From an uncultured Saprospiraceae bacterium (GTDB taxonomy: Bacteria; Bacteroidota; Bacteroidia; Chitinophagales; Saprospiraceae): a stretch of 64,000 nucleotides of DNA. Below are positions 21,668 through 36,300 of the stretch, piece after piece. The stretch spans positions 372,001-436,000 of the forward strand of contig CALLPN010000001.1 of the NCBI GenBank assembly GCA_938015435.1, in the 5' to 3' direction. The notes under the pieces were generated by a model, which was not told the origin of the DNA, ran no database searches, and saw nothing but the letters and a program-made list of their open reading frames with translations. Position 1 is the stretch's first letter. Each line of letters opens with the position of its first letter. Both the position numbers and the translations under genes were made by a program.

Positions 21668-23434
21668 TTGCGTAATCTTTCAGTCCTTAATAAATACTTT
21701 GTAAAATATCGCTGGAGGCTATTATCTGGAATCGTAATCGTAGCGCTAAGTAACTACTTCGGAGTACTAATCCCTCAAAAAATTAGGCAAGCATTGGACT
21801 ATGTCAATGGCATAGAAGATAAAACTGCAATGATGAGTGGTGAAGGCGCTGCATTTGATAGTGTAAGTGATGCGCTCTTTTGGTTTGGACTTTCTATCAT
21901 AGGTTTGGTTTGTCTCAAGGGAATATTTATGTATTACATGCGTCAGACAATCATCGTAATGTCTAGGCTGATTGAGTATGATATGCGTAAAGAGATATTT
22001 GAGCATCTTGAAAAAATGGATCTTGGATTTTACCGTAGAAATAAGACTGGAGATCTTATGGCTAGAGTGTCGGAAGATGTATCCAAAGTTAGGATGTATG
22101 TTGGACCCGCTCTGCTTTACGGCATCAACTTGGTGACTCTATTTAGCATGACTATCTATGCTATGTTTCAAGTCAACGCTACCCTCTCTTGGTGGACCTT
22201 ACTTCCATTACCATTTTTATCTCTTTCGATTTATTGGGTCAGTAGCCGTATTCATAATCGTAGTGCAATCATTCAAGCTCAGTTGGCCGATCTCAACTCG
22301 ACAGCACAAGAAGTATACTCTGGTATCAGGATTGTAAAATCTTATGTCAAGGAAAATCAATTTGGAAAATACTTCCTACAAGAAAGTGAAGATTTCAAGA
22401 GCAAATCGCTTGACTTAGCGCGCATCAATGCCTTTTTCTTTCCACTGATGATCCTCTTGATCAGCACAAGTACTCTATTAGTATTATTTATAGGAGGTAG
22501 AGAAATAGCCGCTGGCAATGTTACACCTGGTAATATAGCCGAGTTTATTATATACGTGAATTATCTCACATGGCCAGTGACTAGTATCGGGTGGATAGCC
22601 AGTCTAATACAACAAGCAGATGCTTCTCAAGAAAGAATCAATTACTTGCTCGATCAAGATCCTGTGATCAAAAACCCAACAATAAACCCTATAGATATCA
22701 AGGGCGATATTCGATTTGAAAATGTTTCGTTTACATATCCAGATACTGGGATCAGGGCAGTTAACAATGTCTCTTTCCATCTCAAACAAGGTCAAAAGAT
22801 GGCAATCATAGGAAAGACTGCGAGTGGAAAAACTACACTAGCGGATCTAATATTACGAATGTACGATACGGCCGAAGGCAGTATAAAAATAGACGGACAT
22901 GAACTGAGAACTATGGATATCGATCACTTAAGAGATCGTATTGGATATGTATCTCAGGATGTATTCTTATTCTCCGATACGGTGAGTAATAACATACGTT
23001 TTGGTAAGGATGAAGTAGATGATGAAACCGTGAAACGATACGCCCATTATGCTTCGGTCAAAGAAGATATAGAAGGTCTCCCTCAAGGATTTGAAACTCG
23101 TGTAGGCGAACGTGGCGTAACGCTCTCTGGGGGACAGAAACAGAGAATATCCTTAGCAAGGGCTCTGATCAAGGATCCAGATATTGTCATCTTAGATGAT
23201 TGCCTATCCGCTGTAGATACCAAGACTGAGCAACACATCTTATCATACCTCAATGAGGAACTCAAAGATAAAACTAGTATCATCATCACCCACAGAGTAC
23301 ACAATCTGTTAGATTTTGATCAGATAATTGTACTTGAAGAAGGCTCTATTGCAGAGCAAGGTACTCATGAAGAACTCCTGGCTCTTGGAGGATATTATGC
23401 TGAATTACAGGAAGCAAATGCGATCGAAGCATAG
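21668..23434 (+). CDS. ABC transporter, fused permease/ATPase (MsbA/MdlB-like)
   Basis: 588 aa; TM domain, then Walker A GKTASGKTTL, signature LSGGQKQRISLARAL, Walker B DIVILDDCLSAVD; TTG start. Confidence 0.93.
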   Translation: MRNLSVLNKYFVKYRWRLLSGIVIVALSNYFGVLIPQKIRQALDYVNGIEDKTAMMSGEGAAFDSVSDALFWFGLSIIGLVCLKGIFMYYMRQTIIVMSRLIEYDMRKEIFEHLEKMDLGFYRRNKTGDLMARVSEDVSKVRMYVGPALLYGINLVTLFSMTIYAMFQVNATLSWWTLLPLPFLSLSIYWVSSRIHNRSAIIQAQLADLNSTAQEVYSGIRIVKSYVKENQFGKYFLQESEDFKSKSLDLARINAFFFPLMILLISTSTLLVLFIGGREIAAGNVTPGNIAEFIIYVNYLTWPVTSIGWIASLIQQADASQERINYLLDQDPVIKNPTINPIDIKGDIRFENVSFTYPDTGIRAVNNVSFHLKQGQKMAIIGKTASGKTTLADLILRMYDTAEGSIKIDGHELRTMDIDHLRDRIGYVSQDVFLFSDTVSNNIRFGKDEVDDETVKRYAHYASVKEDIEGLPQGFETRVGERGVTLSGGQKQRISLARALIKDPDIVILDDCLSAVDTKTEQHILSYLNEELKDKTSIIITHRVHNLLDFDQIIVLEEGSIAEQGTHEELLALGGYYAELQEANAIEA

Positions 23435-23593
23435 CCATGTATCCGAAGGCATTGTTTTTATATCGCCACATTTTATATCCGTTTAAGTATATTTTGCAGT
23501 AAGATTCACTCGTTTTGAAAGGAATAGTTATTTTAGCAATAGAATTTGTAATAAAACAGGCTAATTAGTAACCTTCACCAAAACAAATAAGAA

Positions 23594-24019
23594 GTGGAAA
23601 ATAATAACAGAGAGAGTGTTTATAGCACAAAAGTGAGAGCAGGAAAGAGGAGAACGTACTTTTTTGATGTTCGTCAAACTAAAAGAGATGATTACTATAT
23701 TACTCTTACAGAAAGCACTAAAAGGTATGAAGGTGAAGGATATGATCGTCATAAAATTTTTCTCTATAAGGAAGATTTCAACAGATTCCAACAACATCTT
23801 GCAGATACTATCACTCACGTAAAAACTGAGCTTCTTCCTGATTTCGATTACGAACAATACGAAAGAAGACAAGCGGAATGGGAAGCTTCTCTAGATGAAG
23901 ATGGTAATCCACCTCCACGACCAGAAGCCGCAGAATCAAAAGCACCCAAAGCTCCTGATGCAAAAGAAACTACCACTGAAGAAACTCCTACAGATACAGA
24001 AGAAGATATGAGCTGGTAA
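23594..24019 (+). CDS. DUF3276 family (PUR-alpha-like) protein
   Basis: 141 aa; VRAGKRRTYFFDVRQTKRDDYYITLTESTKRYEG...HKIFLYKEDFNRF; GTG start. Confidence 0.85.
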   Translation: MENNNRESVYSTKVRAGKRRTYFFDVRQTKRDDYYITLTESTKRYEGEGYDRHKIFLYKEDFNRFQQHLADTITHVKTELLPDFDYEQYERRQAEWEASLDEDGNPPPRPEAAESKAPKAPDAKETTTEETPTDTEEDMSW

Positions 24020-24042
24020 AATCGGCTTAAATACACATAATT

Positions 24043-24079
24043 AAAAAAGAGTAACCAGTCCAACTGTTTACTCTTTTTT
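24043..24079 (+). terminator. Rho-independent terminator after the DUF3276 gene
   Basis: AAAAAAGAGTAA...TTACTCTTTTTT perfect 12-bp arms. Confidence 0.8.
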
Positions 24080-24316
24080 GTGTGCGTACTCTAGGTATTC
24101 ACAACAGCTCAGAATACAATCGAAACGTTGCACAAACCCTATAAAACACGAAGGATTGTGCTCGAAATGTCGTCCAAAAAAGCTACCGATACTTTATACA
24201 TATAAGAACGAGTAGATTATTGAAAACTCGCCAATCAGATTCATATTTTTTTGGTACTTTCGAAAATAGAATGCTTAAGATAGAGACATACCTAATACCC
24301 TTAAGATCAGCATAGC

Positions 24317-27300
24317 ATGAATACCAACCAACCTGTTATCTCTTTTGACTTCAAATGGTCAATAATTTTACTCCTATTTCTTTTTTTCACTATTTCATTC
24401 AATGCAAATGCACAGATAGGTTTACCTTGTATAGTAGGTACTGAAAACTCCTGCCAATGCTCTACTGCTGAAGTGTTATGCAACTTTGCTGATTTGGATG
24501 GATATACGTACTCAATGAGTACCTTCTCGCATCCAGATGATGGTCCAGACCCAATGTGTTCAGGTCCTCAAGGTAATTTTACGACAAGTCATAATCCAAC
24601 TTGGTTCGGTTTCATAGCATGGTGTACAGAGCTTGATTTAAGAGTAACTTATACCAACTGTACAAACGAAGGTAATATTTTCAATCCTTGTGCGGGTATA
24701 CAAGCTGCAGTCTATGATGATTGCTCATTAAACCCCAATTCCGCAATAGCATGTAATACTACTGGTGGTGGCGGACTTTGCGATGCTGATGGTCAAAGAG
24801 ATCTAAGTCTATCAGGAATGACAGTAGGAAATACATATTATTTTTTAGTGGATGGATGTTGTGGTTCCGCTTGTGATATTCTCATCGAAATACTTGCAGA
24901 TTGTGGTGTTGGAGATATCTCTCCTTGGAATCAAGAGATGCTAGGGCCTGAAGAAGTATGTTTACCTGATGGTGAATCAACATATAGTATCACTAGGATA
25001 ATGGGAGGAGATGAATACTATTGGTATGTCGATGGAGTATTCACCGCTTATGACAATCCACAAACTTTAGAGGTAACTTGGACAACTCCTGGTATCCATA
25101 CGATATGCGTAGATGTAGACAAACAACCTTGTATCGACGAATCAGATTTCCCTCCGCAACTTTGTAAGACCATTTGTGTATTACCATCTTCCGCTGATGC
25201 TGGGTCGATTACTGCTACACCGAGCCCCACTTGTCCTGATGATGATATTACAATCCAAGCTTCAGGATATAACAATATACCTGAATTCACCGAATATATA
25301 TTCGTCACCGATGATAGTGGTTCGATAATCTATACTGAACCCGGAGACTCTGGAACATTTATTCCAGACGCGTGTGGTACTTACATTGCATACAGTTATA
25401 ACTTTAAAGATAACGATACGTTTGATCCTCCGATGATTGGGCAAATTATTGCTGATATAGCAGATTGTGATACTACCTGTTTCTGCGCTATGGAGCCGAT
25501 AAATTTCATTATAGAAGACACTGAATTACCTGTATTCACTGCACCACCAGGCAATCTAGATATTGATTGTTTTGATGGATTAGCAGCTATGGAAGACCTA
25601 AACTGGACAGATAATTGTGCAGGTAGCGGAGCCGCTGAAGGTGTCGAAGTTGGGTCCGCAACTTTATGTGATGGTGGTAACTATACACGTACTTGGACCT
25701 ATACGGATCAATGTGATAATGAAGCGACCCATGTACAAACGATAACCGTAAGTGCTGTACCTGTGCCTGTCTTTGACATGGAACCCGCAGATCTAACCGT
25801 AGAATGCTTAGCCGATTTAATGCCTGGAGTAAATCTAGACTTTACCAATAGTTCTGTTGGGAGTTGCTTAATCGATGGTAACATTCCAGCTGTTGAATCT
25901 GGTACGCCAACTGCCTGTGGTGGAACCCTAACTTATACATGGTCATTTACTGATTTATGTGGAAGACTGCTTGAGCACGAGCAAGACATTACTGTGGAGA
26001 TGATAGATCCACCTGTATATGTTGATCCTTTGGGTGATATTACCTACGATTGTATTGATGAAGTACCTGCTGCAATAGACCTTGTTTGGAACTCTAATTG
26101 TGGTGGTACAGGTACTACTGAAGCGGTAGAAATGGACAATACAGATGCGTGTCTGGGTGGTACGATTATACGAACATGGAACTATGTCGATCCTTGTGGA
26201 CAACCGGCAAGTCATATGCAAACTATCACAATCAATCCTGTACCTCAAGTAGTATGGACAAGTGTGTTACCTACTGATATAAACGTAGTCTGTGGAGAAA
26301 CCTTTCCTCCATTTGTAGATTTGAATTATAGTAATTCGGCTTTAGGCGCTTGCCTAGATTCGGGTATGGAGAGTCCAGTTGAAGCGGGTACTCACGATGT
26401 ATGTGGAGATATCGTGACACGTACATGGTCATATACTCCTGACTGTGGTACCCCAATCACTTACGTACAAAATATAACATTAATTGATACTGAAGATCCC
26501 GTATTTACGGATCCTCCTGGGCCTATTACTTTTACTTGTATTTCGGAAGTGCCTGACGCTCCAAATCTAGTATGGACAGATAACTGTGATGGTACAGGAG
26601 ATGTGCCAGCTGGAGAAGTAGATGCAACAGATGCATGTCTAGGAGGCACGATTACTCGTAATTGGATATACACAGATGATTGTGGTAATCCTGTTACTCA
26701 TATGCAAGTCATCACCATAGATCCTATCCCTGATGTGGTCTGGACTTCTATGCTTCCTCCAGATGTTACAATCACTTGTGATGATGCGCTACCTACATTG
26801 AATATGCTAGATTACTCCAATGGTGCTCCAGAAGTTGACTGTCTCGATGAAGGTTCTGTTCCTGGTATGGAAGTCGGAATGCTTGATGTATGTGGAGATA
26901 TAATTACTCGTACATGGATGTACACACCGACTTGTGGACCAGCAATAACTCATACTCAGACTATCGAACTAGAAGATACTGAAGATCCAACATGGCCTGG
27001 TGCTCCAGGAGATATTTCATACGATTGTATATCGGAAGTACCCGCTATGACAGACCAATCGTGGGATGATAACTGTGATGGTACAGGAATGGTAGAAGGA
27101 GTAGAAGATGATATGACATCAGGATGTGCAGGAGGAACGATTATTCGTACTTGGTCTTATACTGATGAATGTGGCAATCCATCCACGCACATGCAGACTA
27201 TAACAGTGAATCCGATTCCTGTGGTAGTATGGACTACTACGCTTCCAGGTGATGAAGAGATTACTTGTAATGAATCAATACCTGCACTCATAGAATTAGA

Positions 27301-30300
27301 ATTTTCAAATGGATCTTCAATAGTGAGTTGTCTTGATGAAGGAATGGTACCAGCTGTCGAAGTAGGAACTCTTGAGATTTGTGGAGATCAAATCATAAGA
27401 AACTGGGAATATCTAACCATTTGTGGTGAGACAATTACCCATATGCAAACTATCACATTGATAGATACTGACGATCCCGTATTTACAGATCCTCCAATGG
27501 ACGAAACCTATGATTGCGTGTTAGATGTACCCGTTGCTACTGACCTGACATGGACAGATATATGTGACGGTACTGGTGAGGTACCTGTTGTCGAAGTCGA
27601 TATGACTGATGCTTGTACTGGAGGGACAATTACGCGAACATGGGAATATACAGATGCTTGCGGTAATACAGCGACGCATCCACAAGTCATTACAGTAAAT
27701 CCCGTTCCTGATGTAGTTTGGATTACTACCCTACCTATTGACGTTACTATCCAATGTGGCGATGATGTTCCTATGGCGATAGACTTAAATTATTCTAATA
27801 GTTCGCCATCTACTAATTGCTTAGACGAAGGAACGATACCTCCAGTTGAAATAGGTGAACTTCTGATTTGTGATGATATGATTACTCGAACTTGGGAATA
27901 TACTCCGACTTGCGGACCCGCTCTGACACACACACAAACTATTACGCTGGAAGATATGATCGATCCTGTATTTGTGGATCCTCCAGGCGATGAGACTTAT
28001 GATTGTGTGGCAGATGTAACTCCAGAAATAGACCTAACCTGGACAGATAATTGTGATGGCACGGGTGTTGTTGAACCTACGATAGATGGTACTTTAGATG
28101 ACTGTACTGGTGGTACGATTACACGTACTTGGGAGTATACAGATAACTGCGGTAATACTGTAACTCACCCTCAGGTGATCACTGTTAATCCTGTTCCAGA
28201 TGTAATTTGGATTACTACTCTTCCTATTGACGTTACTATCCAATGTGGTGATGACATTCCAGATGCTATAGATTTAGATTATTCTAATAGTTCTCCATCT
28301 ACCAATTGTTTAGATGAAGGTACTATACCTCCAGTTGAAGTTGGTGAACTTTTGATATGTGACGATATGATTACTCGTACTTGGGAATATACTCCCACTT
28401 GCGGACCTGTTTTGACACATACTCAAACCATTACTTTGGAAGATATGATTGATCCAGTATTTGTGGATCCTCCAGGCGATGAGACTTATGATTGTGTTGC
28501 AGACGTAATTCCAGAAGTTGACTTGACTTGGACAGACAACTGCGATGGTACCGGTGTAGTAGAACCAACGATTGATGGAACACTAGACGACTGTACTGGT
28601 GGAACGATCACTCGTACTTGGGAGTATACAGATAACTGCGGCAATACGGTAACGCACCCTCAAGTGATCACTGTTAATCCAGTACCAGATGTAATTTGGA
28701 TTACTACTCTTCCTATTGATATTACTATACAATGTGGCGATGATATTCCAGATGCTATAGACTTAGATTATTCAAATAGTTCGCCATCAACTAATTGCTT
28801 AGACGAAGGAACGATACCTCCAGTTGAAGAAGGTGAACTTTTGATTTGTGAAGATATGATTACTCGTACTTGGGAATACACGCCTACTTGCGGACCAGTA
28901 TTGACACACACTCAAACCATCACTTTACAAGATTTGATTAATCCAGTATTTGTAGATCCTCCTGGAGATGAAGTATACGATTGTGTTGCAGATGTAACAG
29001 CATCTACTGATCTCACTTGGACTGACAATTGCGACGGTACAGGTGTTGTTGAACCTACTTTAGACGGTACTTTAGATGCCTGTTCTGGTGGTACGGCTAC
29101 TCGTACTTGGGAATACATTGACGATTGTGGAAACCCAGTGACTCATATTCAAACGGTAATAGTAAATCCTGTTCCAGATGTAGTTTGGATTAATACTCCT
29201 CCTGCCGATGTGACCATACAATGTGGAGATAACGTCCCCATGGCGATAGATCTTGACTACTCCAATGGAGCTTCTGCCAGTTGTGTTGACGAAGGTACTA
29301 TCCCTCCTGTAGAGGAAGGCGAGTTATTAGTTTGTAACGATATGATTACTCGTACTTGGGAATATACTCCGACCTGTGGTCCAGCACTTTTGCATGTTCA
29401 GACTATTACTTTAGAGGATATGATTCCGCCAGTATTTGTGGATCCTCCTGCTAGTGAAACATATGATTGTATCGGTGATGTCATTGCCGAATCTGACCTT
29501 ACTTGGACAGACAACTGTGATGGAACAGGAGAAGTATCTCCTACTATCGATGGTACTATCGATGATTGTACCGGTGGTACTGCAATCCGTACATGGGAGT
29601 ATATTGATGAATGTGGAAACCCTGTGACTCATATGCAGACCGTCATCGTCAATCCTGTACCAGACGTAGTTTGGACTACAGCACCACCAGCGGATGTAAT
29701 TTTGCAATGTGGAGATGATATTCCAGATGCTATAGATCTTAATTATAGCAATAGTGCAGCTTCACCTACCTGCCTTGATGAAGGTGTCTTACCTCCAGTA
29801 GAAGATGGAACACTTACAGTTTGCGGTGACATGATCACTCGTACTTGGGAGTATACTCCGACTTGTGGACCCGCACTTTTACATGTACAAACAATAACTT
29901 TAGAAGATTTAATACCGCCAGTATTCGTAGGAGCACCAACGAATGAAACTTTTGATTGCTTAGCTGATGTCCCTACTGCTATAGACCTCACTTGGACAGA
30001 CAATTGTGATGGTACCGGAATGGTACCACCATCAATAAGTGATACTTCAGATCCTTGTACTGGGGGCAGTATAACTCGCTCCTGGGAATATACCGATGAA
30101 TGTGGAAATCCAGTTACAGCAATGCAACTTATCACTATCAATCCTGTGCCTGATGTAATGTGGACTACTGCATTACCTCCAGACGTAATACTCCAGTGTG
30201 GCGATGCCATACCAGATGCGATTGATCTCAATTATAGCAATGGATTATCAGGAGTAGTGTGCGCTGAAAATGGGATAATCCCTCCAGTAGAAGTGGGTAT

Positions 30301-33300
30301 GATAGTTACTTGTGGAGATATGATCACTCGTACTTGGGAATTTACACCTACTTGTGGACCGGCTATTACACATACGCAAACCATAACATTAGAAGACACA
30401 GAACCTCCAGTATTAGTAGATCCTCTAGGTAATGCTTCGTATAACTGTTTAGCAGATGTACCTGCAGCCGAAGACCTTACTTGGACAGATAATTGTGATG
30501 GAACGGGAACTGTTCCAGTATCAGAATCAGGTACTTTAGACGGATGTACCGGAGGTATACTTACTCGGACATGGGAGTATACAGATGAATGCGGAAATAC
30601 AACACCTCATATCCAAACGATAACAGTAGATCCTGTTCCTGATGTAGTATGGACTAGTAGCCTACCTGCTGATCAAAATCTTAATTGCGGGGATGATATT
30701 CCAACTCTTGTTGACTTAAACTATTCTAATAGTTCATTAAGTGCTTCATGTCTTGATCAAGGAATATCAGAACCAATTGAAGTAGGTACTTTGGTATCTT
30801 GTGGAGATATGATTACTCGTACTTGGGAATATACTCCAGCTTGTGGTCCTGCACTTTCACACACACAAACTATAACTCTTGTAGATACAGAAGCTCCAGT
30901 ATTTACCTTTGAGCCAGCTAATGAAAGTTACGATTGCTTTGGTGATGTAACAGACGCTGTAGATCTTACTTGGACAGACAATTGCGATGGCACAGGTACT
31001 GTAGAGCCCACTATTATCAATGACTTTACTAACTGTGACGGAGGCACAATTACAAGAACTTGGGACTTTACTGATGCCTGTGGAAACCCAGTAACATACT
31101 CTCAATTTATCAATATTGGATCGGTTCCGAATGTAAATTGGGTATCATCGTTACCCACTAATATCACAATCAATTGTGGGGATCCTGTTCCAGACTTAAT
31201 AGACTTAGAATATTCAAATAATGCAATTGGAGACCTGTGTTTAGATACGGGATTTTCTGAGCCTACAGAATCGGGTACTTTGGTAACTTGTGGAGATCAG
31301 ATAACAAGAGAATGGCTGGTAGCACCTGCTTGTGGTCCTCAAATTATGCATCAGCAAATTATTACACTTGATGATATAGAAGATCCTGTTTTTATAAATG
31401 TTCCAATGCAGACTTTAAATATAAGTTGCATCGAGGATCTACCCGTAAACAGTGATCTTACTTGGACTGACAATTGCGATGGTACGGGAACCGTTCCATT
31501 TACACTTGTAAGTGGCCAATTAAATGAATGTGAAGGAGGAACAGTAACTCGTGTTTGGGAATACACCGACAATTGTGGAAATGGTCCTGTTTCATTCTTT
31601 CAAATCATAAATCTTGGCAAACCAGATTCAATGCCTTGTGATGACGACGATGACTGTACTATTAATGATGTAGAAGTAGTCTCATGCTCAGGATTCATCT
31701 GTGAGCCATGCGCTGGTGTACCTACCGATTGTTCGGGTGATACCGAAGCTATAACTTGTGATGATGAAAATGACTGTACTGTCAATGACGTCCAGATGGT
31801 AGCTTGTAATGGTGAGATCTGTGTGCCTTGTCAAGGTACTCCGGCTACTTGCGATGATGGAATAGTATTCGTCGAACCTTGTAATGATATCGACCCGTGT
31901 ACGATTAATGATGTAAGGACAGTAGATTGCCAAGGTGACATATGTATTCCTTGTGCTGGTACTCCTAATCCAACCGATGATCCTATACTTCCTGCTATCC
32001 CTAACACATGTCAAGGGCAACAAGCAACTATAACAGTGACAGGCTGTGAAACTGGAATCAATACTTGGTATAGTGATCCTGCTGGAACTATGATCGTATT
32101 TATAGGATCTACCTTCCAAACTCCAATCCTTAATGCAGACGCCACTTATTATGTGGACTGTACTGTCGATGATTGCCAATCAGAATTGGTAGAAGTCTTC
32201 GTGCCTGTAGTGCCTGCCGAAATGGTAATAATAGAAGGTGATGATTTCATTTGCGAGTATGAAACTACCGTACTCTCGACTAACCTTCCAGGAAATCCTC
32301 ATGTATGGAGTAATGGCGATCTCACACAAGTAATTGTAGAAAACAATGAAGGAGTATACGTAGTCACAGTAACAGATAGTAATGGCTGTACTTCAACAGA
32401 TGACTTTATTTTAACTGTAGCTTTTGATCCAATCATTCAGATCGCTGGATCAACTACATTCTGTACTAACAGTACTACTCTATTGACAGCGCCTTCAGGA
32501 TTTGACCTCTATGCATGGGAACCTAATTTTGAAAATACTGAATCAATCACTGTCAACTCTGCCGGAACATACATCGTAACCGTTACAGATTCTAATGGCT
32601 GTACTGGATCATCTTCAGTAGACGTTACAGAAGCAGATGTATTGAATCCAAATATCTCTGGAGGCGATAACTTTTGTGTCGGTGGCTTCGTAGAACTAAG
32701 CATCGGTAGTGGCTTTTCTAATATCGAATGGCAACCCGGTGGAGAAAACACAGAATCAATAACAGTAGACGAACCTGGCGTATATACTGTGACAGTTCAA
32801 GATGGAACTTGTGCAGGAATGGCTTCAATTACAGTAGTTGAAAATGCATTACCTACACCAATAATCGACGCCCCAGCTGGTATCTGTCCAAATGAATTGG
32901 CAAGCTTAAATGCTAGTAATCCAGACTACTCTAATTATATCTGGAGTACAGGATCTGTTAATGGTAGTATCCTGACTGGAACGCCTGGTGATTACTCCGT
33001 CACAGTTACGGACCTCAATGGATGTACTGCTAGTACCACTGTAACTATGGACTTCTTAGCTCCACCCTTAGCAGAAATTACTGGCGATAATAAAATATGT
33101 CCAGATCCTGGATCATCCATTGCGCTCAGTGCCAATACTGGTACTAACCTTTCATACGAATGGTCTACTGGAGATATGACTAATACAATTACAGTTACCG
33201 GAGCCGGAACTTATATACTTACGGTTACGGATAACAATAATTGTTCAACCACAGCAACAGCTATCATTGGAAATCATATTTCACCAGATGTAATTATATC

Positions 33301-36300
33301 TGGTAGCCAATCATTTTGTACAGATGGATCCACAACAATAGATGCCGGAGATTTCGCATCATATGTCTGGGCTCCAAATGGAGAAATGACAAGAACGATC
33401 GATGTAAATTCTGAAGGAACATACAGTGTAACTATAACTGACGAAAATGGATGTACTGGATCAAGCTCAACTGCCATTCTGGAATTAACAGAACTCCTTC
33501 CCGTCATAGGTGGACCAAGTCAAGTTTGTCCAGGAGAAAATTCTACTTTATTTATTGGCGGCAATTTCGAAACTTATGCTTGGTCAACTGGAGAAATGGG
33601 AGTTAACACGATTACAGTACCTCCAGGAATGAGTTATTCAGTTACTGTAAGCGATGCTAGTGGATGTACTGGATCGAGTACTGTAATGGTGAGCAACTAT
33701 AATGTTACTCAAGTCACGATCGACGGAGATTCAGAGTTCTGTGCAGGAGAATTATCAGAATTAACAGCCTTGTCGGGATTCGCAGAATATGAATGGTCTA
33801 ATGGCTCTGCAGGCCAAATGATTACCATAAACGAAGCACAAACATATACTGTAACCGCTACAGATTCCAATGGATGTACAAGTGAAGCATCGACAGTGGT
33901 GAGCCAAATTGATAACCCAACACCTAGTATTTTGGGTGTAAGCGAATTATGTGCAGATGGTCAGACTACCCTATCCACAGAATTGTTTTCTTCCTACGAA
34001 TGGTCCAATGGATCAATGGATCAGACTACAGTTGTAAATGTGGGTGGAGCTATCTCTGTGACAGTAACAGATGCTAACGGATGTATCGGAAGTACATCGA
34101 TCATAGTCACTGAATTTAACTTACCCAATGTTACGATTACAGGATCACCGTCTTTCTGTCTTGGTGGATTTACGACCCTAGGTACACTCGACGAATACGA
34201 ACTATATAATTGGAGTCCTGGAGGAGAAATAACTCAAACTATCATTGCGGATACTGAAGGGACGTATACCGTAACGGTTACCGATATGAATGGATGTACA
34301 GCAAGTACAAGCATCAACACTTCGCTTGAGACCTCATTATCACCAACGATAAATGGAACAACATTACTATGTAGTGGTCAGACTGAAACATTGACCGTAG
34401 GTGCATTTGACACTTACGAATGGTCCACTGGAGCGATGACTCAATCTATAGATATATCGACATCAGATACTTATGCGGTTACCGTATATGATGCTTCTGG
34501 TTGTTCGGGTGAGACTTCTGTAGATGTGACTGTCGTTAACCCAACTCAAGTTTCAATCTTAGGAAGTGATAAGCTTTGTGAAGGCGGCAACGCTTCTTTC
34601 TCAGCTATCGGAGGCACATTCACTAATTATGAATGGTCCACAGGATTCAACACTTCTGGTATCACTATAGACGCAGCAGGAAACTATGCTGTAACTGTTA
34701 CTGACACTAATGGATGTACGAGTTCGTCTTCTATAAACGTAACAGTTGCCAACTTACCGACACCAGAAATAGGCGGTGATCCTAACTTTTGTATCGATGG
34801 TGAAACAGAGCTAAATCTGACTCAATCATTCTCAGCATACGATTGGTCTACTGGAAGTATGGATGCGACTATCACGGTAAACACAACTGGACTATATACT
34901 GTAACGGTAACAGATATCAATGGATGTCAAGCTAGTAGTTCGTTGAATGTATTTACTTATCCAGAAGTCAATCCTACGATAGGTGGAAGTACAACATATT
35001 GCCCTGGTGGAAACACGACGCTTGATGCCGGAAGTGAATATACTGCATGGGAATGGAGCACGGGTGAGATGACTCAGACCATTCAGTTCGCTATGGAAAC
35101 TACTGTGTCTGTAACTGTAACCGACATCAACGGATGTACAGGAATGACCTCGACACCTATTACAGAAGAGCCATCGTTATCACCCTCTATACTTGGTAAC
35201 TTGATAATCTGTGAAGGGCAATCAACAGTGCTTGATGCCGGAGCAGCATTCGATACGTGGCTTTGGAGTACTGGAGAAATGACGCAAACAATCGAAGTAA
35301 CAGAAGCAGGAATATATTCTGTATTTGTAACTCAAGGAACTTGTAGTGGATCTGGAGAAGTCGAAGTAATTGTTAATGCTCTACCTACACCAACTATCGA
35401 TGGACCTGAAAACATTTGTGTTGGAGATATAGGAACTCTAACCGTTATAGGCACTTATAATGTCTACTCATGGTCGACCAATTCTAATTTAGAATCTATA
35501 ATAGTATCTGACCCTGGAATATATATGGTCACAGTAACTGATGGAAATGGATGTACTAACTCTACTTCATTTGAAGTCTTAGAAGTACCATTACCTACAC
35601 CAGAAATATTAGGTGATCCTAACTTCTGTCCAGATGCTAATACTACTCTAAGTTTATCAGAATCATACACTACTTATGAGTGGTCTACTGGTAGTCCAAA
35701 TGCGACTATCGATGTAGCTATGACAGGTCAGTATACTGTTACTGTAACTGATGCTAACGGATGTTCTGGAAATAGTGCGATCAACGTATTTATGTATCCA
35801 GAAGTGAATCCTAATATCGGAGGTAGTACTACTTACTGCCCTGGAGGAAATACAACGCTTGACGGAGGATCACAATATGTAGCTTGGGAATGGAGTACGG
35901 GTGAGATGACTCAAACCATACAATATGCTCAAGAGACATTAGTTACATTACAGGTGACAGACATGAATGGATGTACTGGAACCTCAGCCATAATGGTAAC
36001 TGAAGAACCTTCTTTATCGCCTGCAATCTTAGGCGATCTTGATATCTGTGAAGGAGAGACCACTATCCTAGATGGTGGAGCAGCATTTGACACTTGGATG
36101 TGGAGTACTGGTGAGATGACTCAAACGATAGAAGTAGATGAGTCTGGTGTATATACCCTATTTGTAACACAAGGAACTTGTAGCGGAACTGGAGAAGTCG
36201 AAGTAGTTGTAAATCCTATTCCTACACCTATAATAGATGGAGTAGAAACGATCTGTGTAGATGCCTTAAGTTCATTGAGTGTTACAGAAAATTTTGAAAT

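Noticed and set aside
27700-29200. Short-period DNA repeats considered as CRISPR
   Set aside because: They are in-frame protein repeats with a ~489-bp period, not short direct repeats with unique spacers.
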